From the IMG/VR virus record IMGVR_UViG_3300033146_004797, positions 1 to 27,264 of that record: a stretch of 27,264 nucleotides of DNA. One strand, given 5' to 3'. Origin of the DNA: a virus. Positions 7,061-14,546 of this stretch are shown here, one piece after another. Below the pieces are notes generated by a model, which ran no database searches, was not told the origin of the DNA, and saw only the letters and a program-made list of their open reading frames with translations. Position 1 is the first letter of the stretch. Every line of letters starts with the position of its first letter. The position numbers and the translations under genes were made by a program.

Positions 7061-7119
7061 GTTTTTTTAAACAGGTTGACTTAGAGGGGATTGCGGACGT
7101 ATCATATCATTGATATAAA

Positions 7120-7320
7120 TCAATTTTTTCTATAATCTAAAAAAACAGGGTTGCAAGCTTTGTAAACAACCGAATAACTGCAATTATATTTTTCCATTAA
7201 TTCGTTGTATGTCGCACCCTTTTTTTTTCCAATATTCATTTCCCACTTATTCCTAACTATTTGTTTTTGATTATCGGTTAAACTATCAAAAGCAAATTTA
7301 TAAAACTCTATTGTTCCCAT
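7120..7320 (-). CDS. Small helix-turn-helix protein, probable transcriptional regulator
   Basis: This 66-residue protein has LTDNQKQIVRNKWE at about 14-27, then a conserved-looking HTH at about 37-56 (TYNELMEKYNCSYSVVYKAC). It resembles the last helices of sigma region 4 or of small response-regulator-like DNA-binding domains. The gene reads leftward and diverges from the portal operon across a 106-base gap that holds TAnnTTTG boxes in both directions. An autoregulating switch between this island and the head operon is a natural inference. A perfect 6-base inverted repeat (ATATCA-T-TGATAT, 7104-7116) lies just beyond its stop. The HTH reading is by eye; the targets are unknown. Confidence 0.7.
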   Translation of the reverse strand: MGTIEFYKFAFDSLTDNQKQIVRNKWEMNIGKKKGATYNELMEKYNCSYSVVYKACNPVFLDYRKN

Positions 7321-7426
7321 ATCTCTTTTTTTTTGTTTTTTACAAATATACGTCTTTTTTCTTAAAAAAGAAAACTACAATTAAGTATTTATCTTTTAAA
7401 TAAGCTATTTTTGCAAAAAATGTTTT
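7321..7426. promoter_or_regulatory. Divergent promoter region between the HTH gene and the portal operon
   Basis: Rightward, TATTTTTG at 7406-7413 fits the Bacteroidota -7 box and would start transcription a few bases before the portal ATG at 7427. Leftward, TATATTTG reads at 7350-7343 on the minus strand, giving a leader of about 16 bases for the HTH gene. Clear TTTG -33 boxes at 19-20 bases are missing on both sides, so an activator or a phage-modified polymerase may be needed. The two -33 regions would overlap, which allows mutual exclusion. Confidence 0.5.
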
Positions 7427-9103
7427 ATGGATATTAAACAAAAAATAGAAACTTTTGATACAACCTTTATAGATAAAGCCGTAAAACTAAATATAGAAAG
7501 CGGTTTTTATTCCGAACCACAAACAAAATTATCTACACACCCTTTTTTCCCTTATTTTAGAAAGAAAATAAAACAACTATTCCAAAACACATATAAGGAA
7601 AATGCTTTTATCGAAACCTATATGGGAGAGAATGTTCCCACGCTTGAAATTGTTGAAACCATATTTAACAGATTAAAAAATATTTGGGATTCTCAAAATT
7701 CAAATTTAATCATTGCAGGGACAAACAAAAATAAAGATATAGTATCCTTTTTATCGGAATATTTAAAATGGTTTAGAACAACAGGATGGGAAGCGTTAAA
7801 AAATAAATTTAATTCTTTTATTTGTGTTGATATAAAAGATAATAAACCTTATATATTTTTAATTTCTCCCGAAAATGTTAAATATTTAAACATTTTTAAG
7901 GATAAGGTCCAAGAGATTATATTTTCTTTCGACAATACGATTTTTTATTATTACACTAATCTTATTTATAGCGTTTATACAAAAACAAATAATAATTACA
8001 TTCTACAGCACAAGCATAATCATAAATTAGGAGAATGTCCTGTAAATTTTTTTATTTCGGAGAATTTAAACGGACAAACAACGTTGTTAAAAAAAAACAT
8101 AATAACAACACAATTTGATGATTTACATAAATACATAATAAAAGCAACAGAGCTTTATATTAGCGAATTGCATACGTCCGATGTAAAACAGGTACTGCCA
8201 GACACATCGTGTGGATATAGTACAGATACAACGGTTTGTGAGGGTGGGAGAATGTATTATTTGCCCGAAGGGACAGAACAATCTGTTCCTGTAATGTTAG
8301 ATGACAACACACAACGTTTATGCCCAAATTGTGGACATAATAGGTTCGTTGGAACTGGTGCGGGGCTTACTGTAGATTATGGGCTATTATCGGAAAGAGG
8401 TATAAATGTAAACGATCTAATTAAGTATTTCGCACCTCCACTAGAGGGGACAGAATACCAATTTGAAAAATTGCGAAATTTAAAAGAGAATATTATTAAA
8501 AGCTCTGTTGGTGTCATACAAAAATTAACGGCTCAAAATGCAAGAAATGAAATTGATGTGCAAAGCGACTTTGAAGAATCGACAAAAATTTTAACACATT
8601 TTGGTGCAATGTATGCAGAAACAATAAATTTTGCTTTTAGGATAATTTTAAAATTAGAAAATGTAAAATTTGAATCTGTTAGTTTTACTTTTGGGAATAA
8701 ATTTTATTTATTAACTAAAAACGAGCTTTTGGCACAAAAGGAAAAAGCGACAAATCCAATTTCCAGATTAGAAGCCGAAAAGCAACTAATAGAATTAGAA
8801 TATAAGAATGCACCAGACAAAAAAAAGGCGATTTTTAATGCTTATGCCATTCTGCCTTTTTCGGGTGTTACAGATACCGATTTCTTAGAACTAATAAAAC
8901 TTGGGAAAGTTTCTGATTTTGATATTGAATTAAGATTTAATTTTAATTTTTATATTTCTGAATTTATCGACAAACATAAAAACGAATTAAACTTATTAGA
9001 CAGAAAATTTATTAAACAAAAAATGTATGAATTTGTAAATATTAGGTTAAATACAAATTTGAATAATAATACAAATAATAACTTAAATACTAACATTAAA
9101 TAA
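7427..9103 (+). CDS. Portal protein with an embedded four-cysteine (zinc-ribbon-like) cluster
   Basis: The portal forms the dodecameric DNA gateway at one capsid vertex and docks the terminase. This 558-residue protein has portal length, occupies the portal position (after the terminase, before scaffold and capsid) and has the long helical middle (about 320-400) expected of stem and crown regions. Residues 262-302 hold C262, C271, C299 and C302 in a CGYSTDTTVC...CPNCGHN pattern, followed by a glycine turn (GTGAG), as in a zinc ribbon. A similar cysteine-rich insert is, to my recollection, seen in other Bacteroidota phage portals. The C-terminus is low-complexity Asn/Thr/Leu. It is the first gene of the rightward head operon. 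Confidence 0.82.
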   Translation: MDIKQKIETFDTTFIDKAVKLNIESGFYSEPQTKLSTHPFFPYFRKKIKQLFQNTYKENAFIETYMGENVPTLEIVETIFNRLKNIWDSQNSNLIIAGTNKNKDIVSFLSEYLKWFRTTGWEALKNKFNSFICVDIKDNKPYIFLISPENVKYLNIFKDKVQEIIFSFDNTIFYYYTNLIYSVYTKTNNNYILQHKHNHKLGECPVNFFISENLNGQTTLLKKNIITTQFDDLHKYIIKATELYISELHTSDVKQVLPDTSCGYSTDTTVCEGGRMYYLPEGTEQSVPVMLDDNTQRLCPNCGHNRFVGTGAGLTVDYGLLSERGINVNDLIKYFAPPLEGTEYQFEKLRNLKENIIKSSVGVIQKLTAQNARNEIDVQSDFEESTKILTHFGAMYAETINFAFRIILKLENVKFESVSFTFGNKFYLLTKNELLAQKEKATNPISRLEAEKQLIELEYKNAPDKKKAIFNAYAILPFSGVTDTDFLELIKLGKVSDFDIELRFNFNFYISEFIDKHKNELNLLDRKFIKQKMYEFVNIRLNTNLNNNTNNNLNTNIK

Positions 9104-9111
9104 TTTGGGAA

Positions 9112-9390
9112 ATGGAAAAAGAAAATAAATTGCAAAATGTTGCTGATGATGAGTACGGTTTTTTTGTACGAACAACTAAAGATAAATATTCTACAGAAAC
9201 AGGAGAAAAAAACGACTTTGAAAATTGGAAAATAGGCAAGGCTGACAAAAGGCATTGTTTTGTTGTTTCTGTAACTTCAAAAATGTTAAAAACCTTCTTA
9301 ATAAATGCAAAAGATGTTTATTTACATGTAGAGTGTATTTATTCGCCTGTAAAAGATAGAACAAAAATAAACAAACAGTTAAAAAATTAA
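9112..9390 (+). CDS. Unknown 92-residue protein between portal and scaffold
   Basis: The product is small, charged and soluble, without a recognised family. The N-terminus is acidic (VADDEYGFF), the centre is lysine-rich and the C-terminal half has two beta-like stretches (CFVVSVTSKM, VYLHVECIYSPV). It lies 8 bases after the portal stop and 19 bases before the scaffold candidate, so it is part of the head operon. At this place other phages carry minor head or maturation genes, but the protein is far too short for a protease and shows no catalytic signature. Confidence 0.75.
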   Translation: MEKENKLQNVADDEYGFFVRTTKDKYSTETGEKNDFENWKIGKADKRHCFVVSVTSKMLKTFLINAKDVYLHVECIYSPVKDRTKINKQLKN

Positions 9391-9409
9391 TCAATTAATT
9401 CCTTAGAAA

Positions 9410-10249
9410 ATGAAAGAAATTTTAAACGGTATAGAGATTGCCGAAGACAAAAAAAAAGCTATTATTGAATTTTACGAAAAAGCTATTATTGAAGAGAAGA
9501 AACAAGCAACAATTAATGCAAATAAAATATTAGATAATATTGCAACAACATTTGAAGAAAATTACAAAATTAAAAGACTTGCGGAAGAAACACAAATTGT
9601 TGAATATTTAAAAAGGGCGACTAAAGAAATTGGTGAAAAAAGCAAGAATGAAGCAAGTAGAACAATAGAAGAAAAAGAGAATAAAATAAAAGAACTTGAA
9701 ACAAAAATTAAAGAGGGCATAACAGATGAAAAATTTAAAACAGAATTTGAAACCTTAAAATCAAAATTTGGCGAATTGAATAATATTTTAGAATCTAAAG
9801 AAAAAGAAATTGAAACGATAAAAACAGAAAAAGAGAAAGAAGTTGAAAGTTTTAAAATTAATTCTTTATTAAATTCTCAAATGCCTCTTTTTTCAAAAGA
9901 TGTAAATTTATATGAATTAAAATATAAAAAAAACGAGGTTTTGTCAAAATTAAAAGAAAATTTTAATTTAAAATTAAATGGGAAAAATGAGTTAATAGCA
10001 GAAAATAAACAGACTTTTCAAACTATTAGCCCAAAAAGTTTTTTAGAAAAAGAATTAAAGGACTATATTAATACACAAAATACAGGAGGTGGTGCAACGC
10101 CGCCGCCAAATCATGTAACTTTAACCATACCGGACAACATCTCACGAAGTGAAAAAGCGTTGTTAATCGAAAGTCATTTGCTTACAAAATATAAAAGTAA
10201 ATTAGATTCCGGATATGCAGAAGAATTTATACAACTATTAAATAAATAA
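9410..10249 (+). CDS. Probable capsid scaffolding protein (long coiled coil)
   Basis: Scaffold proteins organise the procapsid and leave or are cleaved before packaging. This 279-residue protein is highly charged, with a long heptad-rich coiled coil at about 70-160 (ENKIKELETKIKEG and following). A short linker (TGGGATPPP) lies near 224-232 and the C-terminal helical tail ends in EEFIQLLNK. It sits directly before the major capsid gene, where scaffolds of HK97-fold phages are found, and its composition fits GP20-type scaffolds. No protease motif is visible, so the protein seems to be scaffold alone. The assignment rests on position and coiled coil rather than on a diagnostic motif. Confidence 0.72.
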   Translation: MKEILNGIEIAEDKKKAIIEFYEKAIIEEKKQATINANKILDNIATTFEENYKIKRLAEETQIVEYLKRATKEIGEKSKNEASRTIEEKENKIKELETKIKEGITDEKFKTEFETLKSKFGELNNILESKEKEIETIKTEKEKEVESFKINSLLNSQMPLFSKDVNLYELKYKKNEVLSKLKENFNLKLNGKNELIAENKQTFQTISPKSFLEKELKDYINTQNTGGGATPPPNHVTLTIPDNISRSEKALLIESHLLTKYKSKLDSGYAEEFIQLLNK

Positions 10250-10273
10250 CGAGATTTATTTATTTTAAGAATT

Positions 10274-10286
10274 ATTAACTTTTAAA
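10274..10286 (+). promoter_or_regulatory. Leader motif ATTAACTTTTAAA before the major capsid gene
   Basis: This 13-base sequence lies exactly 11 bases before the capsid ATG and recurs, identically placed, before the tail tube ATG (15090-15102). The intervening leader is A-rich in both. No Shine-Dalgarno site is present. A translational enhancer or mRNA-stabilising 5' element is inferred from the shared position in front of the two presumed most abundant proteins. Confidence 0.45.
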
Positions 10287-10297
10287 AATAAAACAAA

Positions 10298-11332
10298 ATG
10301 GCTTATACAGACCCAACTGTTTTACTTACGTTTCAAGGGGGTAAAACACTTACAGAATTACGAGACACGAAATATGGAATGCTAAGAGCGTTTGAAGCAT
10401 CAACGCCTTTTTACAAGGGTTTAACACCTGAATTAAAGACATTTCTTGCGACAAGAATGGATAGAACGGCACAAATTGCGGCTATTCCCGAAACCATAAT
10501 TACAACAACAACAAGCGAAAGTTTTACAATTCCTGCAAATTTATCTGTATCGGAAAATAAAACAGCAACGATTTACACGTTGTTTTCTGGTTTTAAAGTT
10601 TACGACGCGATGTTTGTTGAAAATCAAATTAGCAAAGAAGAATATATTAGAAACAAAATGGAAGAGATAGATAAAGCTTTTGCAAAAGCAAAAAGTGCAA
10701 CTCTATTAACCATTTTAGATGGGGCGAAAACGCAAGTCTTACCCAACAACCCTGCTGCAAATGACGGTATTACTTTTGCTGCATCTACATTAACAGCTAC
10801 TTTAGCAGCACAACAAGCACGAATTTTTAATAACTTAAATGTTATTGCAGAAGACAACGGACTTGAAAATGATAAAATTTTTCCTGTTTCTCCCGGCATT
10901 CAAGTTTTGGAAAATTACAACGACATGTACGGCATGCAAAACACTAAAGACTTGCAAAATCAAGGTTTTATCCCTGCGATTTTACCCGATAATCGTATAA
11001 CCAATACCGCTCGTTGGACTGGCTATTTGTTCGAGAAAGGGGCATTTGCGGCGGTTGATAATATGAAATATGACTTTAGAGTAGGCACAAAAGTAAACGA
11101 AGCCGTTTTTGGTGTCTCTAATACAATTTTGCCAAAATTAGGGTCGCAAGTTGGTACATTTTACAACAAATTTGCAACAGATGCTAGTGGATTACAGGGA
11201 ACTACATCAACATGGAAAATGACAACAGGAGAAGAATTTGGATTTATCCATAGATATGCTGTATTAACTCCTTATAATTCGGACATTACTACAAAATTAA
11301 ATCCTGTTATTAAAATTGTAGGAGCTGTTTAA
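10298..11332 (+). CDS. Major capsid protein (HK97-fold type)
   Basis: The 344-residue product builds the icosahedral shell. Supporting evidence is position (portal, scaffold, capsid), length and composition. Unlike its neighbours it is rich in Ala, Thr and Gly, and it has the helical stretch ISKEEYIRNKMEEIDKAFAK at about 111-130, followed by LLTILDGAKTQVLP, a pattern common to Bacteroidota-phage capsid proteins (spine helix). An acidic-aromatic N-terminal arm and a beta-rich C-terminal half fit the HK97 fold. Codons for Ala and Gly raise the local GC content. The gene has the shared 13-base leader motif and is followed by two hairpins, as expected for a heavily expressed gene. No cleavage site could be identified. 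Confidence 0.88.
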   Translation: MAYTDPTVLLTFQGGKTLTELRDTKYGMLRAFEASTPFYKGLTPELKTFLATRMDRTAQIAAIPETIITTTTSESFTIPANLSVSENKTATIYTLFSGFKVYDAMFVENQISKEEYIRNKMEEIDKAFAKAKSATLLTILDGAKTQVLPNNPAANDGITFAASTLTATLAAQQARIFNNLNVIAEDNGLENDKIFPVSPGIQVLENYNDMYGMQNTKDLQNQGFIPAILPDNRITNTARWTGYLFEKGAFAAVDNMKYDFRVGTKVNEAVFGVSNTILPKLGSQVGTFYNKFATDASGLQGTTSTWKMTTGEEFGFIHRYAVLTPYNSDITTKLNPVIKIVGAV

Positions 11333-11351
11333 ACATAACCTAAAATAAAAG

Positions 11352-11383
11352 AACTTTTGCAATTTTAAAATATTGCAAAAGTT
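11352..11383 (+). terminator. Hairpin after the major capsid gene, 11-base-pair stem
   Basis: AACTTTTGCAA (11352-11362) pairs with TTGCAAAAGTT (11373-11383) around a 10-base AT loop, starting 20 bases after the capsid stop. The following sequence is T-rich but not a clean T-run (TAAATTTATTGTTTTT), so termination is likely partial, or the hairpin protects the capsid mRNA 3' end. Confidence 0.65.
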
Positions 11384-11459
11384 TAAATTTATTGTTTTTG
11401 ACATAGATGGTGTGGGGGTGAACTTTTACCTAGAGATTTATTATTCATTTGTTAATTTT

Positions 11460-11487
11460 AAGGGCAGGTATTTTGCTTGTCCTTTTT
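11460..11487 (+). terminator. Second hairpin after the major capsid gene, with T-tract
   Basis: AAGGGCAGG (11460-11468) pairs with CTTGTCCTT (11476-11484) around a 7-base loop, with two G-T pairs, and TTT follows. It lies in the 174-base gap between the capsid gene and the next gene and looks like an intrinsic terminator. Because the downstream head and tail genes have no clear promoter of their own, read-through is probably needed. Confidence 0.6.
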
Positions 11488-11506
11488 AATAAAAAAATTT
11501 AAAGAT

Positions 11507-11857
11507 ATGACTATTTTAAATATTGCAAATTCGATAAATTTTGCAGATTTGACAACTACATATAACCTCGCTGAAGGAGATAATATTTTTTCTTGCGAAA
11601 TTTCCACAAAATCAGTTGCTATTGCTGTTAATGCAAAAAGCTTAACGGGAATATTAAATGCAACTATAACGATTTATGGAAGCAATACAAATGTTTTTGC
11701 AGATGCTGTAAAAATTGGTGCAACAATTACACTCTCTACAACGCCGTATAATTCTTTAATAGTTAAGAATGTATGGAATAGCAGGTATTTGTTCGCAGAA
11801 TTAACTGTAAATGGGTGTACAGGTGGGACTTTATTAATACCTATAACATTAAAATAA
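11507..11857 (+). CDS. Small beta-rich virion protein, possible head decoration protein
   Basis: The 116-residue product (from the ATG at 11507) is rich in Thr, Ile and Asn with alternating hydrophobic residues, as in beta-sandwich proteins. It shows ATITIYGSNTN at about 58-68 and a closing GCTGGTLLIPITLK. The frame opens earlier, at 11477, but that start lies inside the right arm of the terminator hairpin, so the downstream ATG is preferred. It follows the capsid gene, where decoration or cement proteins are usual, and stops 2 bases before the LamG protein gene. No named family is recognised; decoration is inferred from position and fold type. Confidence 0.7.
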   Translation: MTILNIANSINFADLTTTYNLAEGDNIFSCEISTKSVAIAVNAKSLTGILNATITIYGSNTNVFADAVKIGATITLSTTPYNSLIVKNVWNSRYLFAELTVNGCTGGTLLIPITLK

Positions 11858-11859
11858 TT

Positions 11860-13194
11860 ATGGAATATCAAAATTTAGATGAAAATTTCAAAGTCGCAGA
11901 TATTGGAGATGTTGAAAGTGGGAACTATACGGAGTTTAAAGAAGACGGAACAATGGTTCTGCATGGCGAAGCAACAACTTATGAAGATGTTGCTATTGCG
12001 GGGTTGTCTTTACCGCCAACAGGCGTGGCAGCTCCTGAAATGAAATTATTTAAAGCAAAAACAGGTACAATATCAGATTATGCAATAAAATTTAATGGAG
12101 GAAACCCAAATGCAACAATTCCAGACAATTCTGCTTATGATTTTTCTGCAAATCAAGAATTTAGTTTAGAAACATGGATAAAACCGATAAATTCAACATT
12201 TAATTGGATTTATCAAGCAGGTTTTTTAGATATATATTTTTCTGGAAATTCTTTAGAAATTGGATTAGACGGCACATACCGGACAGCTGGGGACAGTTTA
12301 GGACTTAATGCTAAAAATCATTTAGTTATTACATTTTCTCCTGCAACATCTACAAATACAAGAATAAAAGTGTATGTAAATGGTGTTTTAGGCACTAATT
12401 TTACGGTTAAAAATACAATAAAAAATGGTACAGGGAATCTATATATTGGCTCATATACATCTTCTGGGTGGGATCTAGATGGAATTATTGATGAATTTAG
12501 AATTTATGATTTTGAACTATCTCAGAGTCAAATTGATGCAATGTTTAATCTTGGAAAAGGAACGGCAAATCTGCCAACAGGCGTTAATTTTACTACTGTA
12601 GGGGCTAGAGCAGTTGCACAGTTTAAATGTAACGAAAATACAGGACTAACAACCGCAAACGCAAACACAATAACAGGAGATGTTATGACATTGCACGCAA
12701 ATACTACATGGACAAATGGACTTATTGGAGACGATGGAATTTTTGGATATTACGCATGGCATTTTAAAGCGGGTAAAGATGCTTTATTAATTTTTAATTA
12801 CGAATTTCTACATAAATTAAAGTTGCAATCAGATGCAAGCCCACATGCCCATTGGTCGCCTACAACAGACATGGGGACAAGCGAGGTTTTATGGGAAATT
12901 GGTTTTACATGGGCTAAATTAGGGTCTAAATTCCCCGATTTAACCATTTATCAATCAAAAAATGAAATTGTCGCAACGGCAAAAGAAGCTTTTGAACATT
13001 TAATGACGGTATTTGCGGACATAGATTTAAGTACAAATACAAGTGTAAGTTCTATTTTAGGCGGATATATTGCAAGAAGAGGTACAGACGCACAAGACAC
13101 CTATACAGGTGAAGTGGCGTTGCATTATGTGGATTTGCACATGAAAGTCGATAGCGTTGGAAGCGAAGGAATGTACACAAAATATAATTCTTAA
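11860..13194 (+). CDS. Virion surface protein: conserved phage beta domain with an inserted LamG/concanavalin A-like domain
   Basis: In the 444-residue product, residues about 20-45 (YTEFKEDGTMVLHGEATTYE) and 290-444 look like the two parts of one widespread phage structural domain. The C-terminal part contains PHAHWSP (328-334), VLWEIGFTWA, DTYTGEVALHYVDLHM and a closing DSVGSEG. Between them, about residues 74-235 form a LamG-type domain: FSLETWIKP, HLVITFSP, IKVYVNGV and GIIDEFRIYDFELSQSQID are its classical strands. LamG domains bind glycans or proteins, so the insert probably displays an adhesion surface on the capsid or neck. The ATG at 11860 is preferred over an earlier in-frame ATG at 11815 that overlaps the previous gene. 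Adjacent to the capsid and decoration genes. Exact virion location unknown. Confidence 0.8.
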   Translation: MEYQNLDENFKVADIGDVESGNYTEFKEDGTMVLHGEATTYEDVAIAGLSLPPTGVAAPEMKLFKAKTGTISDYAIKFNGGNPNATIPDNSAYDFSANQEFSLETWIKPINSTFNWIYQAGFLDIYFSGNSLEIGLDGTYRTAGDSLGLNAKNHLVITFSPATSTNTRIKVYVNGVLGTNFTVKNTIKNGTGNLYIGSYTSSGWDLDGIIDEFRIYDFELSQSQIDAMFNLGKGTANLPTGVNFTTVGARAVAQFKCNENTGLTTANANTITGDVMTLHANTTWTNGLIGDDGIFGYYAWHFKAGKDALLIFNYEFLHKLKLQSDASPHAHWSPTTDMGTSEVLWEIGFTWAKLGSKFPDLTIYQSKNEIVATAKEAFEHLMTVFADIDLSTNTSVSSILGGYIARRGTDAQDTYTGEVALHYVDLHMKVDSVGSEGMYTKYNS

Positions 13195-13205
13195 AATAAA
13201 AAAAG

Positions 13206-14546
13206 ATGAATTATAATATTTCTAAAATACAAGCAAATTTTAAAAGTCTAATTGGATTTAAAATGCCTTTTGACCCCAATTTGCAAATATTATCTGACGT
13301 TTTAAAACATTCGGATAGTGGAATAATTATAAACGATGGTTTAATTCCATATTTAACTTTGCAAAACATTAAAGATTTAGGACTAAATTATAATTTATTT
13401 AATTTTAATGAATATAACAGTTTAACAACTTATATAACAAATAATAGAATTAAATATCCTTTCCCTGTTTTCGATGCAACAAAAATTTATGAGGAAAATG
13501 AATGTGTAATTTTAAATTCGATCGGTTATCGAAGTTTAATAAATGCAAATCTGAATAACGAACCAGATAAAAATTTAGACAAATGGAGTGTAACTGCCGA
13601 GAATTATTTAATTTTTGATAGTTTACAAAATGCAAATTTAAACAACCAGCCAGATATAAACCCAAATTTTTGGATAGAAATAAATTTATTTAGTGCATTT
13701 TTAGAAAGTAGATTAAATTTTGCAACTACAAATGTTTTACAAAAAGTAATCGAGACTCAAAATAGGATTTTAGAACAAAAAAAACTGTATTATGGAATCG
13801 GCAAAGTTTCGGATACAATAACAGAAAACACAAAATGGGCAGGATTAAGATTTAATTTATTCAGGAACAAGAATATAAAGGTAAAAATTAATAGAATTGG
13901 TTTACATTTTACACAGCCAAATACGGACTTAACATTTTATTTATATAATCAGAATACTTTAATTTCAACTTTTACGGCTTCAAATATTTCAGACGATTTT
14001 ATTTGGGTAAACGTTAAAGATATTGAAATTACTGGAGATAAAGCAGGAAGTTGGTATTTGTTTTATAAACGTTCTGACGTTTATGGTTTCGCGGTAAACA
14101 ATAAAATAAATATTAAAAAAAATACAAGTAATTTTCTTGAGCTAAATCAATTTGAAGTTCCAGATGGAACGGATTTAAAAACGATAAATGAATCTGATTT
14201 TAAGTATTATCAGAGTAATATTGCAAATATAGATTTTTCAGTTGTGCCAGACCTGACTAATTGGCTGATTTACAACAAGTTGATTTTTGCGAGTGCTATT
14301 AAACTCCAGTTTGCAATAGATATTTATAAAATGTTTTTAGCAAACGAAAATGTCCGAGCTAATAGAACAGAACGAAATATAAATATACAAGATTTAAGAA
14401 CTTCTATTTATTCTAAAGATGCAGAAACGATATTAAAACAATTATTAGAAGAAATTGAAAATTTAAGATTAAGTTTTGGAAAAGCAAAAATTGATAATAT
14501 CAATTTGCCGAAAGACAAATTGTTTAAACAAAATATTTTTATATGA
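13206..14546 (+). CDS. Virion protein with two carbohydrate-binding-like repeats, neck/head-tail region
   Basis: In the 446-residue product, residues 95-156 contain a tandem pair, YRSLINANLNNEPDKNLDKW (108-127) and FDSLQNANLNNQPDINPNFW (137-156). They resemble the Y-x-N-x-N-x-P-x-W core of chitin-binding-like CBM5/12 modules. Residues about 205-305 look like a beta-sandwich (TFYLYNQNTLISTF; SWYLFYKRSDVYGF). The C-terminal 100 residues are helical and contain a possible coiled coil (ILKQLLEEIENLRLSFGK). The gene lies between the capsid/decoration group and a neck candidate and ends in an ATGA overlap. A particle-surface or neck protein that binds glycans is the best reading; a true family name is not known to me. 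Confidence 0.72.
   Translation: MNYNISKIQANFKSLIGFKMPFDPNLQILSDVLKHSDSGIIINDGLIPYLTLQNIKDLGLNYNLFNFNEYNSLTTYITNNRIKYPFPVFDATKIYEENECVILNSIGYRSLINANLNNEPDKNLDKWSVTAENYLIFDSLQNANLNNQPDINPNFWIEINLFSAFLESRLNFATTNVLQKVIETQNRILEQKKLYYGIGKVSDTITENTKWAGLRFNLFRNKNIKVKINRIGLHFTQPNTDLTFYLYNQNTLISTFTASNISDDFIWVNVKDIEITGDKAGSWYLFYKRSDVYGFAVNNKINIKKNTSNFLELNQFEVPDGTDLKTINESDFKYYQSNIANIDFSVVPDLTNWLIYNKLIFASAIKLQFAIDIYKMFLANENVRANRTERNINIQDLRTSIYSKDAETILKQLLEEIENLRLSFGKAKIDNINLPKDKLFKQNIFI
13527..13673 (+). repeat. Tandem protein-level repeat (two CBM-like units, 29-codon period)
   Basis: Bases 13527-13586 and 13614-13673 encode two 20-residue units sharing xxSLxNANLNNxPDxNxxxW. Both are inside the 446-residue virion protein. 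The repetition is clear in protein and partial in DNA, so the duplication is not recent. Confidence 0.7.

Noticed and set aside
7025-7067. GCAAAGTTTTTT near-repeats as a CRISPR array or origin iterons
   Set aside because: Only two full copies and no spacers of constant length; operator sites explain them better.
9050-9103. Asn-rich repeat at the portal C-terminus as a possible tandem DNA repeat
   Set aside because: It is low-complexity AAT/ACT codon drift without a fixed unit; treated as a disordered tail.
11477-11506. Earlier ATG for the small beta-rich protein
   Set aside because: It lies inside the right arm of the terminator hairpin; the ATG at 11507 has a normal A-rich leader.
11815-11859. 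Earlier ATG for the LamG protein
   Set aside because: It would overlap the preceding gene by 43 bases, and the added residues show no conserved character; the ATG at 11860 follows that stop by 2 bases and has an A-rich leader.
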